A stretch of 64,000 bases of DNA from Onchidella celtica (taxonomy: Eukaryota > Mollusca > Gastropoda > Systellommatophora > Onchidiidae): the NCBI GenBank assembly GCA_963931925.1, contig OZ007579.1, positions 33,066,019-33,130,018 on the forward strand. The letters are read 5' to 3'. Positions 35,570-47,300 of the stretch are shown here, piece after piece. Below the pieces are notes generated by a model, which was given only the letters and a program-made list of their open reading frames with translations, had not been told where the DNA came from and searched no databases. The first letter of the stretch is position 1, and every line of letters starts with the position of its first letter. The position numbers and the translations under genes are program-made.

Positions 35570-36320
35570 CCCTGTAGGACGACTAGGCTTGGATAATATT
35601 AATACGCCACGTTGCAGACAGTCACTTGCAACCAGGCGGGCACCAACATTGGACGGTATTCTACCTCTCACTACAAAATGTAAGTCTTTAATGTTACATT
35701 GTATTAACTTCAGACATGATTATTATCATATTTGCCTGTTATTAAGAAAAACAGTGTCTCTTAATAGTATATTTGTCTTTTCTGACGAAAGTGTCTGCTT
35801 CGATATTTGATGATCATCCTTTTTTCGACTTCTTCATCTCGAAGGCCTTTATGGCAAATTAGGGTAACTTGACTTTTAAAAAGAAAATGAGATATTTGAC
35901 AAGATTGTGATAGTAAAGTCCACATAGGGGCCAATGGCTTGCATATTTAATTCTGTTCCCCGTTTCTTAGTTGGTAATGGTCTCCCAGCAAGGGATGTGG
36001 GTGTCTGAAGGAGAGGGAGGCGGATATGAGGGGGTGACGTGATCACTAAACTTGTGTCACTGTGTCGGCTTTGGAAAAACCAGCTTGCCCACCCCGCCCT
36101 AACTGCGAACAGATCGGTTTACAAGGAAGACAGGAATTTACAACCAGGATTAAGATTAGACTGAGTGAACGGGTTATGTTTCTCTATAGATAAGATTGGG
36201 TCCAATGTCTGCAGGAAAAAGGACGGCGAAGCAGATAGTGGGGCCGTAGAAAATTGGGAACTGGGAAGGGGGAAGGAGATGAAGCATTGTAGCTGACGTA
36301 GGAGAACTATGTAATTGCAT

Positions 36321-36562
36321 CGCCAGCTTAATTCATACTCGTTTTATCTCCATTTTCTGAAAAACTGGAGATCCTTCAATATGTAAAATCTAGAAGAGGT
36401 ATACCAAATGCACACTTTTGCCGCTTGGCTCGAAGACGCTGAGGCACTTATCAAGCTGTTTCACGCTAAATCCTTGACATAATACTAAAACGCAAGCGTT
36501 TAACCTCGAATGTCTCAGATGTGCAAGAAACTGGAATTGGAACAAACAAGAACTAAGGACGG
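36321..36562 (-). mobile_element. MITE family A, copy 5
   Basis: Reads in the same direction as the 8.0-kb copy (TTTATCTCCATTTTCTGAAA, GTAAAATCTAGAAGAGGTAT, AACAAGAACTAAGGAC). It lies in the predicted intron of the intact BTB gene and is in opposite orientation to the MITE in the left copy's intron. Confidence 0.78.
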
Positions 36563-36840
36563 GGCAGGTGTGTGTATGGTTAATACATGTATTTGATAAA
36601 CTAGCACGCGTACTAACTAAATAATTACTCTGGAGACCGAGCATTGCATTAAAGGTTCAGCGGGTTTCATCCATCAATTCTGAAGATACTTCCAGTTTAG
36701 TTAGGCCGCGAATTTTTGCAGGGCAATGACTGACTCTCAGGTCCATGCCGCCTTGCTGAACACGATATTGCTGAGTGTCGAGAAAGCAGGTAACGCATCT
36801 GCTAATCCCAGAACAGTGCGGGCGTGACGAAGTATTTGGT

Positions 36841-37085
36841 CCCCCAGAGCAGGCGTCTCCTCCAGAACAAGTACGGTACTTCGTGGTTCAGTCTTTTTGG
36901 TAGCTGTAAATTATTTGTTCCCCCAGAGCAGGCGTCTCCTCCAGAACAAGTACGGTACTTCGTGGTTCACGCTTTGTGGTAGCTGTAAAGTATTTGTTCC
37001 CCCATAGCAGGCGTCTCCTCCAGAACAAGTACGGTACTTCGTGGTTCAGGCTTTGTGGTAGCTGTAAAGTATTTGTTCCCCCATT
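36841..37085 (+). repeat. 79-bp tandem triplication just upstream of the BTB exon
   Basis: Three units of GCAGGCGTCTCCTCCAGAAC plus AAGTACGGTACTTCGTGGTTCA and TGGTAGCTGTAAAGTATTTG with a CCCCC junction. They start near 36841, 36920 and 36999. Absent from the left copy. Confidence 0.92.
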
Positions 37086-37111
37086 GTTCTTCCACAGAAT
37101 CATCAGACAAA

Positions 37112-38359
37112 ATGCCACCGAAACAAAGACAAAGCGCAGACACTGAGACAGCGGTCAGCGTTCTCAATTGTCTTGGCAAACAATGGGAGATGGAAAGGTT
37201 CTGCGACTTGACCGTGGTTGTGAACAAGAAGATATTCCAGTGTCATCGTTTCATTCTCAGCGCCTGCTCAGACTTTTTTGACGGTCTCCTACGCTCCGAT
37301 ATGCGGGAGAACCGGACTGGAGAGGTGCATGTAAAGGGTGTCAGCGCTGAAACCTTTGCACTCCTGCTGGACGCTGTTTACAAAGGTCAGAAAATTCACA
37401 CTGTGGGTAACATGATTGAAATCTGGCATGCCGCGAACCAGCTGCAGATACCTTTTTTGATTAAAGCAAGTGAGGATTTTGTTGTGAAGAAAATGTCACT
37501 GCAAAATGCCGTAAAAGTCTACCAGCATGGAAAACTGCTGGATTCGCAACCGGTACTGAACAAATTTAGACAAATGATGATGCAGAATTTTTCTACAGTT
37601 TGTAAATCAAATGATTTTCTCGACCTTTCAGGAGAAGACTTTCTCGCTATTTTGAACCTCGACAAAAATGCTGCAGCTCGTAAGCTTAGAAAGAAGGAAA
37701 AAGAGACACAGCGAATGCAGCAACTGGGGTATGGAAGTTATGAACCGATGTTACATTCGGCCAGTAATCCAAATGAGGATGCAGGTATAGCCGATACCAA
37801 GGTCCTAGCAATTCTTCGATGGGTAACCAGTGGACGTTATCAAGCACCAGTTCCCGAAAGTAATAATTTCAACCCCAGATTTGATTCTGGCCCGTGGGGG
37901 CATCAGATATCTGGACCTTATGTACACCCATGTATGCATGACTTTGATAGCAGATGTAACGGTGACAGTGATGAAGAAAGCCCCCTCTCTGACGCAGAAG
38001 AAACAGAATTTGCACAAACAAGATTAAGAGTTCCCAACAGAGGGGATGATTTTTTCGGGAAAGTCAGAAATGCAAGTGGAACTCCCGAAGTTGCAGAGAA
38101 ACAAAAGTATCTTGGAGAACTGCTACGAACGATTGACTTGTCAGAAGTTAGTGATTCTTGTTTGTCTGAGCTGTTGCGTCATGAACTGGTCTTAAGTCAT
38201 CCAAAGGCTGTGAGTATGGTGAATGCTGCCGCAGCAAAACGCCTAACCAGCCCTCAAAGCAGAGGTCGATCACAAGACTTCCGGGTGGATCTCGGAGCCC
38301 AAATACAACAAGACAGGTTTTTTCAACCTTTTGGAGTCGTGTTTAACAATTTTGGATAG
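37112..38359 (+). CDS. BTB-BACK domain protein without kelch repeats
   Basis: 415 aa from ATG 37112, chosen because it follows the predicted acceptor (ends 37097) and matches the start of the paralogue; an upstream in-frame Met at 37055 lies in the intron. BTB spans about residues 15-125 (FCDLTVVVNKKIFQCHRFIL, then FFDGLL) and BACK starts near 128 (SLQNAVKVYQHGKLLDSQPV, then LDLSGEDFLAILNLD). BACK is interrupted by a charged insert (about 178-215) and an acidic, low-complexity insert (about 240-325) before YLGELLRTIDLSEVSDSCLS. There are no kelch repeats. BTB-BACK proteins usually dimerise and bind Cullin-3 as ubiquitin-ligase adaptors; the missing substrate domain leaves the target unknown. 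Confidence 0.85.
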   Translation: MPPKQRQSADTETAVSVLNCLGKQWEMERFCDLTVVVNKKIFQCHRFILSACSDFFDGLLRSDMRENRTGEVHVKGVSAETFALLLDAVYKGQKIHTVGNMIEIWHAANQLQIPFLIKASEDFVVKKMSLQNAVKVYQHGKLLDSQPVLNKFRQMMMQNFSTVCKSNDFLDLSGEDFLAILNLDKNAAARKLRKKEKETQRMQQLGYGSYEPMLHSASNPNEDAGIADTKVLAILRWVTSGRYQAPVPESNNFNPRFDSGPWGHQISGPYVHPCMHDFDSRCNGDSDEESPLSDAEETEFAQTRLRVPNRGDDFFGKVRNASGTPEVAEKQKYLGELLRTIDLSEVSDSCLSELLRHELVLSHPKAVSMVNAAAAKRLTSPQSRGRSQDFRVDLGAQIQQDRFFQPFGVVFNNFG

Positions 38360-38364
38360 AGCAC

Positions 38365-39870
38365 TCGGATAGCAATGCACATGATACCTTTAGAACATCC
38401 AAAGACGGCAGAATCAATACAACTCAATTTCCCCCCGAAAGTCACGGCCGACAGTAGGTATGCTTACATGCTTACATGACATTGTGGTCCTGCAATTTTT
38501 TCTTTACATTTTTTTCCTCTTTTATTCTCTTGGTGACGGGAATGGGTCAAGCCCCCCCCCCGCCTCCCCCCGACACACACACTTTTTTCCCCTGCAAGAT
38601 ATACTGATTAATTTTCTGAAGGTTACCTTTAAGTTTCACATTCCGCAGCTCCACAGTCACTTGAACTGATTACTTCAGTTAATATTATTTTTTTTCTTTT
38701 TCAAAATGAGAGTAGCATAGACAGCACAAATTCGCAATGCTTACACCCTTAAATACGATGTTTTATCCCCTTATTTTGGACCTTCTGTGCAGACATGAAT
38801 GTGCCAAACAAAATGTTATAACAAATTTCGATTTGGTCCTCACACTCAATTTTTTCCTGCTTTGTGACCTTCGCTGGCGCATTTTGAATATAAATTTCTA
38901 TTAAAAATTTGTAGTCACTGAGACGAAAGGTCACTACTACCATACGTCACATTACACGAATATAAAAATTATTAGGCTTGAAAGCTGATTCAATTGCTTT
39001 TCTTACCTAATTTAGTAATCCTTATTTCAAAAGAGTACATTGTTGTGATGGTCAATTTTGACAGAGACCCTCACAAATGGCTTAAAATCCTCAAAAACAT
39101 GCGGACGAGTAAGGGTTAAGTCTGGAAGGTGAAATATTTTTCCAGAGGAGGCAAGAAAACGGAGCTCCCAACTGAGTGGGCGTGAAATTGACGTTATCTG
39201 TTAACACAGGTTTAATCTACATTTTCATGGCCCATTTATTTTTGTCTTAGTAATTCTTTACAACATTGTATGATTGTACACATTTAGAGCCGTATGATTT
39301 TGTAACTCTGACCACGTAGTCGCGAACTGGGTGTAAATGTCCACGTTTGCCATCTTGCAAAACCCACGTCTTGCCGCTTTCAGACTGGAAAAATAAATAG
39401 TTACAATGTACTTGCTTTAAGTTTAATACTGTATTTTTTTGTTGTCATTATCCCCAAACGATTACGTATTATTTTTTAAAATATTTTTACTGCTTCACTT
39501 GTTACAGCTCTGCTTTTTGGGAGGATTGTGTCATGAAGTTTTTCATATGAAAAGTTGCTTCAACTGGATGCAGTTGTAAATGCACTATTTTTCTACTGCT
39601 GTATATCCGTAAAACAGGATTAATTTTCTCTGTTTATGTTGACAGTATGTTGATTCTTGCTGATGTAAGACGTAGCTCTGCCCGATGGCGCCTGTTTATC
39701 TGGTGTACCAGGGCCAGATAGAAAAGTTTAAGCTGGATAGAGACTGTTTTGTCAGCATTGTCTAGGTAATTTCGCTGAGATATGATGTATTTTATGTATT
39801 ACCGGCATGATTTGCACGTATTTGAACTACATTATGATATGCAGTGAAAAAAGACACTCTGTTTTGTACT
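38365..39870. other. 3' flank of the BTB gene
   Basis: Non-coding and shared with the left unit. No clear poly(A) signal was picked out. A (TTA/ATC)-rich tract follows at 39873-40030. Confidence 0.5.
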
Positions 39871-40089
39871 GTTATTATTATTTTTATCAATATCATCATA
39901 ATATCATATTCATTGTTTTATCATTATTATCATTACTGACATTAATAATATTGTTACTATTATTATCATTATCATCATTATTATTGTTATTATCATTATT
40001 GTCGTTGTTCTTTTTCTTCTTATTATTACTGCCCTAACGTTAACCCTTAGCACTATATGGCGAAAACAGACATTCCGATTATAATTGTT

Positions 40090-42576
40090 TTTTTTTTCTT
40101 GTTTTTTTTTAAGGGCTCAGATTGAAATGCAGTTTGCAGTGTATTCATTTTGTGCATGACTCAATGATTGCTAATAAATAGATACTTATATCTGAAGTGT
40201 AACTATACTTAAGCGAACACATAAAAATGATCTTCATAATTAGATATGGAGTAGTGGAGTTCAAGGAGAATAGTCAGAAAGATAATGAATAAGTATGTAT
40301 AAGTGTGCCAGAAGATAACATTGATAAACAAGTGTGTAACGATATAGCTGTTCATAAGGACTGTCCCGGGGATCGGACTCCTGAGGACTTTTATTTCCCA
40401 GAACTGTCAACTATTGAATTCTGTGTTGTCGGCTGTTCTCGAACCTTTCAGGTCTTCTCATTATCAGCTGACAAGTTTTACAGTTCAGTGTTTAAGCAGC
40501 TGGTGTAATGAGAATTAAAAAACAAAAACAATTTACATAAACAATAATATAAACCAAGACTATTAACAATAAACCAAATAAATAAGTAGATATTTAGATA
40601 AATAAATAACTGGATAAATAAATACATGGTAAGGTAAAGAAAAAAAAGTATATAGAGGAGGAAGCCACAAGCGATGCCAGAATGTAATCCATTATTAATG
40701 GTCACTGTTAATATTTTCTAACCAAATAATGATAATACAGTATCACCAGTAACATAATAACAGTAGACTATGAGTGTACATTAGCTTTACTTCATGCACC
40801 TTGAAATACATGTACCAGTTTTTGCATTTTCATCTTTTCGTCATTACCCTTTTTTTCCCTTTTCATTCCCACACTCTTTCAAGCGTTCCAGTCATCTTTC
40901 ATGCTTTGTTTATTTATCCATTGTCAACATAAGGTACTTGTCTCTTATCTGCATTTCTGACTCAAATGCAAATTTCAGGTTAATTGATTTCCCATATTTT
41001 ATTTTACTGATGCACATTTTGTCAACCAGTAGTATAGAGTTTATATCATTAATGGTATTTTGGTTTACCAAGTGGTTTAAATCTTCACGTATCATTCCAA
41101 ATAGTGCAGTTTTCTCATTTATTTCAATTTTTTTCGCCAATTTTACCTAAGAAGTATTGAGCCACATAGGGCCAATAATCTTTCAGTTTTTCTCAGTGAA
41201 AAAAGAAATGGTCAATGAAATCGGGTGTTTTACAGTGTTCGCATTAAACATTTTTTTTATTACTTTCCTTTTTTTTTCATTTTTTGTAAGAGAATATTGG
41301 TTGGGTAAATGTTATGTAAAATCTTAAAGTGCATGAGCCTCAGTCTGGATTCTTTACAAGCTTTAAAACCAGTACCAAAGTAAGGTTGTATGTCAATATC
41401 ATATTTCCGTTTCCAGAATCCATTGCTACAAATCGCGGAGTTTTTGTTGTTTATTAACTTCTTTCTGATTTCTGTGTTCGCTAACTTAAAGGTATCTTTT
41501 GCCTTTTCATCTATCTCATCTTCTGTATTTAAAACAGGTCTCTCTTCCGCTTTGACTTTAACAAAAATTTCCTTCCATTCTCTTTTTATTGCATTTATAA
41601 TTGTCCAGTAGTCAAAGTAAATTCCAGGATAGTGCCCATTGATCTGAATAATATCTGGCAGAGTTTTCCAGTCATTTTCTTCAAACATCTGACATACATA
41701 TTTAATACCCGCTCTCACCCATTTATCTATCCACAGTGGCATATTTTTAGATCTAATGTCATTGTTATTGAATATAGGTTGTCCACCTAGACTATTTGCA
41801 TCAATATCACTTTCTTTTGCCCCATCCTTTTTTTCCAAGTCTAAGCAAATTTTGACTACATTCTGCCAAAAAACTGAGTTTATTGATCCTATTGCTTTTA
41901 CTTCTTTTGCTTTCACATTCGTCTTTGTTAAATAGGGTAAGCTTACTAAGTTTTTTGCAGAAATAACTAGCTAATTTTACTCCTGTTTTTAGGTACGTCT
42001 TCTGTAGACATATTTCTTTAAACCACTTTATAAGAAAGACATTTTGCTGGTCCTTTATACTTATTACTCCTAAACCCCCATCAGCTGGTTCTCTACATAA
42101 ACTGTGTCTCTTAACATTTTCGAAAGCCTTTTTATTTGAGTACTTTTTTTTGCCACAGAAACTTGAATATAATTCCGTCCACTTCAAATAATGTTTTCTA
42201 TTGTAGAGATAGGGCCTGGATAGTATAGTTTGTCTTTGACAATAAAAACGTTTTTGCTATTATAGTTTTTCCATACTGTGACAAATTTCTTTTGGACCAC
42301 CTATGAATCAGAATTTTAATACTGTTTATTTTTTCCATCCAGTTTTGTGAGATGTTAGATGCTTCCACCGTCGCGTTAAAATATATGCCTAATATTTTTA
42401 TTTTGCCCCCTTTTTCTACCCAAGTTATTCCTTCCCCTCTTTCCTCCCTTTGTTTATAACTTCCCACCCATATTCCCACTGATTTCTTTCTGTTAAGTTT
42501 TATTTGTAAATTGTTCAATTACTGTCAATGCCCTACACAAATCCGGTCTATCGTTTAAGTGTAGAGTCATGTCATC
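40090..42576 (-). mobile_element. 5'-truncated LINE with poly(A) tail and 16-bp target-site duplication
   Basis: TCCGATTATAATTGTT occurs at 40074-40089 and 42577-42592, directly flanking the element. The minus-strand 3' end is an A-rich tail (complement of 40090-40112) next to GAGTCATGCAC and TTTCAATCTGAGCCC, the 3' motif shared with the LINE ending at 17.4 kb. The 5' end is truncated within the reverse transcriptase, close to the catalytic box. Confidence 0.93.
40900..42576 (-). pseudogene. LINE ORF2 C-terminal relic
   Basis: Minus-strand pieces in several frames: GDDMTLHLND at the truncation edge, then KIKILGIYF and GKTIIAKTFLLSKTNYTIQA (thumb), KKAFENVKRHSLC and GGLGVISI, and a C-terminal domain with NGHYPGIYFDYWTIINAI and LMHFKILHNIYPTNILLQKM. 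It ends in a CEHCKTPDFIDHFFFH zinc-binding-like motif near 41200-41245. Frameshifts and stops separate the parts. Confidence 0.85.
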
Positions 42577-42592
42577 TCCGATTATAATTGTT

Positions 42593-45545
42593 ATTTACCA
42601 TACTGTTTGTGCCGAACAGACCAATAACAGCAGAGATAGGCATCTGCACACTGCTGTATCTGTCATTTGTTAACATATTAACAAAAAAAACAACCAACAA
42701 TAATAACTCTTCTTATCTTAAGTCATTATCTCCATTTTGATGTTCTAATTTAAATGGACGTTACTCTTGTTATTCCTCTTTCGATAGACTGAAAGTGAGA
42801 GCTTGTACAGATATACCGTCAGCTGACGACCAGAATAGTCAATATCCAAAACTGTCATTTTTAGCAAATCGATCAATTCTCATCTGTTAACAATTACAAA
42901 CTTGTGGACATAAATCATTTCTGAAATTGGGTTCCCCATGTTATCTGAAAGATTACAGCGTAAGATAGTTTGAGACATTCATTAAAAATTAAAGGTGCCT
43001 TCAGGTGAGCCAAATTCGGCTATCATCGAAAGATGGGCTTGTCAGTTCTCGTCGACAGCCGCCGACGTACAACGTAAGTGTGGCTTTACTATCATAGATC
43101 AACAATGCTATCTGTGACCAGCATGAGGAAGGGAAAAGTTGTATTTTGCAGGCAATGGCTCATTTTGCTCAAACACAAGGGGCCGTAATACCATAGGTGG
43201 CGCTCCACAAGTGGAGGTATACTTTCAAGCACTTTCGCTTTATCCGACTCGATGTTATCAATATGGCGAACGTTGCAAGATGGATTTATTTAAATCTGTT
43301 TGGATTCTTGAGCATGATTAGATCAACATTAGGTGCAGCTGTGGTGTTTTCTTGCCTTATGATGCAAATTACTGTATACAACGTGCATAGCTTTATTTAA
43401 AAAAATGTGTTTATCATGTGATTTTAGGCATCAGCCATTATCTCATTAAATGAGCTTATGGATCATATTCCCATGCAAAGTGATTTCTTGATTATATAAA
43501 ATCGGAGATGTAGCCCTATGTACCTGAAAATGAAATACTTTTTCACAAAAAATTCTTTTTTATGCTTTTAACCTATCGCCTTTCTATACTCTAATCCTGA
43601 TTGGCAGTGAAATAAATACTCCAGTGAACAGTGGGTGTCTTTTCTTAGTGTTTACTATGAAAACCTGACTTATGTTGTGATTTGTGTGAACGATCCCACT
43701 TAAATGTTAACCAATTACTTATAGTGATATTGATATTAACAAACTATATTTACTGACAGAAGCAATAATATAATACAAACAAATTAGGTGGGAAATCTGA
43801 AACCAGGCAGGGATTGAGATTAAAAGTAGATACTCAAAACTGATTTTGGAAAGTGGCTGTATCTTTTAATTGAGTTTTCCAATGGAAAGAACTCACTTTT
43901 CCAAGAATTTTGATGCAAAATTTGTCTTTGTGTCTCAATATTTGGCAAAGTTAAGATTATTTGAATTTTCATGAAAACACCACCCGTGCGTTATCATTGC
44001 TAACAAACCAAACTGTAAACACATTCTGTTTAATACAGACAACAAGCAAATTTTTTTTCAAGGGTTTAAATTATTAAGTAATCTTTTATTTGAATCAAAA
44101 ATGTCTCCACATCAAATTTCACTTCTTGACAAGGGAGACAAAAAGGTCAAAATTTAGCAATTGTCACCAAGACATCATAAAAAATGAACAGATTGACATG
44201 CAGAAGTAAGAAATACATCATTGTGTTGGTTATTGAAAGGCCTACCCATAGAAGGAAAAAAGAAATGGTTATTTTCAAAATCAACAGTCATATTGAAGCT
44301 TAATTTAGGAGCAAAAAATGCGTAATTTCGCAAATTTTAAAACTCCATACAAACATAAAATCGACATACACATACAACAAATGACTTTTCGTAGCCCAGG
44401 CAAAAATATACCAAAACTAGACGAGCCGCGCAAGATATATCTTGCAAATTTTCATGTACTATGTGCCACCGTATATCTAGATCTAGGCTACATTAAAACG
44501 GCATTTGGATTCCATGCTATGACTAACAGAACTTACACTTACACCACAATTTCACACAGAATTATTTTATTTAATTACCCGTTCTACGAACGGTTTCGTT
44601 TCTTGGTGCGGAACCAAACTTCCGCGTTCAGTCGGTGCGTCAAAATGGTATCATTCTTCCGGTTCACTCAAAATGGTGAATTAAAATAGAATGACCAAAA
44701 AAATATATTTTGATAAATTCGGGGACATGAGTTTTCGAATGTTTTATGTGACGAAAACCTGGGCATGTAGATACTGTCGACGTCTGTAAAATTTGAAGCG
44801 TGTGGGCTAAGTATTAACGGAGGAGTAGGCTAACATAGCCTCCAAAGTTCACTTTTATAATAATAGATAAAGGTTATTCAATGTAATCTAAAGATCAGTA
44901 AATAGTAATTTTGAGTCTGTGTGATCAGATCCACCCGCCACCTTTTGAAACGATACGATATATTCATATTATGGGTGTTACTCAACTCCCGCAGATTAAC
45001 GATTTTGGTCGTTAAAATGCCCGATAATTATTACTTTCGGCTTATAATATTAAAGTTGTGACAGCAATTTCATGAAATTGAAAAATAACATTTTGAAAGA
45101 GGAAAAGATGGTCTTTTCAATGGTATTATTGGTATGTAGCATTTTAAGTTATTTTATTTTGGTTCTGAGCTACAGAGAAGTAAGAAAGGCCCAATTTCAA
45201 CGCGGCAGTGCCGATAACCACCATGATTTTTGCAAAAAATGAACAATGCAATAATTTGGCATTTTTGAGAGAAAAGTACAGTTTATTATGCACAGCCGTC
45301 ACACCATGGAGCATCAGTAGAGGGCAAATCAAGCGGTCACTTCCGGGATCGGCTGCTGTTTGTTTACCTCCAGTTATTGCGTGTCCCCTATCGGATTGAG
45401 GGGAAATAATTCCAGTCAAAAGAACCATTCATTGGCCAGAAATTATGAGAAAGAATACAAAACAATGTAAACTAAATATATTCAATTTTTTAACGGGAAC
45501 TGAAGATAAAACGGCATTCTACAGATCACAACTTTCTACAGCAGT
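42593..45545. other. Intergenic, no gene recognised
   Basis: Nearly 3 kb. The longest frame (44318-44689, plus, 123 aa) has no recognisable domain and no convincing coding signal. No repeat family recognised. Confidence 0.55.
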
Positions 45546-45549
45546 TTAG

Positions 45550-47300
45550 TATTCACAAGGCTGAGAAAGTTTACATCAGCTGTTTGGTATGATTAATGTA
45601 GGCCTCCATACAAGAAAATAAAGTTCACATCAGTTGTTCAGTGTGAACATTACATACTGTCACGATCACGTGCGTGAAGATTGTCACGACCACGTGTGTG
45701 ATGTGTACTTAGCTTATTTTTCCTTTCAAACCCAGCTAACAAGCCAAGCCAGCAGACCAGCGACTAACGGACACATGGAGTGAAATTTAAATCAAACGAT
45801 ATTTAACACTAAATGCATGACAAATAGCTTATGCCAAAACATTCAACTCATTATAATCAAATACACATTTACAAAAACAGATATATTTGAAAATCACTCT
45901 TGGGGATCATGGCTATTCTCTACTCCCCAACTAACTTCTAACCCCTTTGTCCATAAACTTAATTATTTATACTCAAGAGTCTCTGTCGACAGCTGATCTC
46001 CTCGCTGATGCAGTTTCACGTCTCCAGAGTTCAAACGATCCTTCCTAGATCTCCAACTTCAACGATAAAGGGGAACAGACGCCCCTGGCTTCAAACGAAT
46101 AAGAAAACATACAGTTCACACCCGCCATCGTAGATCACTAGCTCCTGAAGGGTTCTCATCTCCTCTTCACGACTCCTTAAGCTTCAGACGAATACAAAAC
46201 AGACGGTTCACACCCGTCATCGATCATCACTGGTTCCTCCTGAAGGGTTCCCATCTCCTCCTCAGGACTCCTTAAGCTGCAAACGAATAGAAAACAGACG
46301 GTTCACACCCGTCATCGATCATCACTGGTTCCTCCTGAAGGGTTCCCATCTCCTCCTCAGGACTCCTTAAGCTGCAAACGAATAGAAAAAGTACGGTTCA
46401 CACCCGTCATCGATCATCACTGGTTCCTCACACCTAACACTTCTGGTCCCCATGGCACGACCTTCCACTTGTCGCCCGGACCGATAAATTCTGGTTTTTG
46501 GGAAACAAAATGGGAACATCATAGATCCCTCACACACCTAACACCTCTGGTCCCTATGGCACGACCTTCCACTTGTCGCCCGGACCGCTACTCTCTGCGT
46601 CTTCCTCTGGGAATGAATAATTTGGGAACCACGTGTGTCGAGCTTCTCCTCTATTTATACTCCCGAGGGTTTTGCACACGCGACTAGTTTAAAGCGAGTC
46701 ATGTGTATCTTTTCACGCTCGTCAACAATGTTAAAAACCATGTTTTCCCTGCTAAGCTCACCCCCTCTAGACTCGTTGCGCACAAGGCCACCGACCTTAC
46801 TCGTGATAGCAACCTTTCATGCTCGTCAACAACTTTAAAATCCCCTTCTCCCCTACTAAGTTTACCCCCTCTACACTCGTGGCGTACAAGGCCATCAACC
46901 TTAATCGTGACAATACCTAAATCTGAAAGACAAATTTCACATTGACTGTTCAGTTTCATCACTACCACTACCAGGCTAAATCCAAAAGCAATAAAGTTTA
47001 AACCAATAACTGTTCATTGTAATCCCTACAGACCTACGCCTAAAAGATAACATTCACATCAACTGTTCAGTGTTGATGTCTACAGGTCTATTTGCACATC
47101 AAGTTTACATTAGTTGTCCGTGTGAAGACTACAGGTCTAAATCCAAAATATCAAATTTACATCACTTGTTCAGTGTGATCACCAAAGGTCTAAATCCAAA
47201 TATCAAGTTTACATCATCTGTCCAATGTGGCCATTCCAGGTCTAAATCCAAAATAGAATCCAAAATATCAAGTTTACATCAACAGGTCCAGATAAAATAT
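45550..47300 (+). repeat. Degenerate ~55-bp array, split by LTR-like element B
   Basis: Units of the form AAGTTTACATCAACTGTTCA GTGTGAACACTACAGGTCTA AATCCAAAATATC recur at 45555-45657 and 46917-47300. The LTR-like element sits between them. Confidence 0.75.
45658..46912 (-). mobile_element. LTR-like element B (probable solo LTR), minus orientation
   Basis: 1255 bp from TGTCACGATCACGTG to TTAATCGTGACA, flanked by ATAC on both sides (45654-45657 and 46913-46916). It is the inverted relative of element A, with the same TATA region (complement near 46660) and GGTCCGGGCGACAAGTGGAA repeats. No coding frame. Confidence 0.78.

Larger units (their letters stand above)
35680..37097 (+). other. Predicted 5' intron of the BTB-BACK gene
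   Basis: Donor GTAAGTC at 35680 follows CTCACTACAAAAT. The acceptor TTGTTCTTCCACAG ends at 37097, 14 bases before the ATG. Both sites are preserved in the left copy (donor at 24176, acceptor ending 25504), which supports a non-coding first exon. Confidence 0.6.
35570..39870 (+). repeat. Segmental duplication, right copy (intact BTB gene unit)
   Basis: Direct-orientation homologue of 24070-28250, about 11.4 kb apart. Similarity covers the 5' exon-like segment, the BTB-BACK exon and the 3' flank down to CACTCTGTTTTGTACTG near 39860. Confidence 0.85.

Noticed and set aside
42560..42592. GDD in the 40-kb LINE as a functional catalytic box
   Set aside because: The residues before it come from the target-site duplication, outside the element; only part of the motif belongs to the LINE.
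44318..44689. 123-aa plus-strand frame as a gene
   Set aside because: No recognisable domain, no splice context, AT-rich surroundings; kept only as an unannotated open frame.
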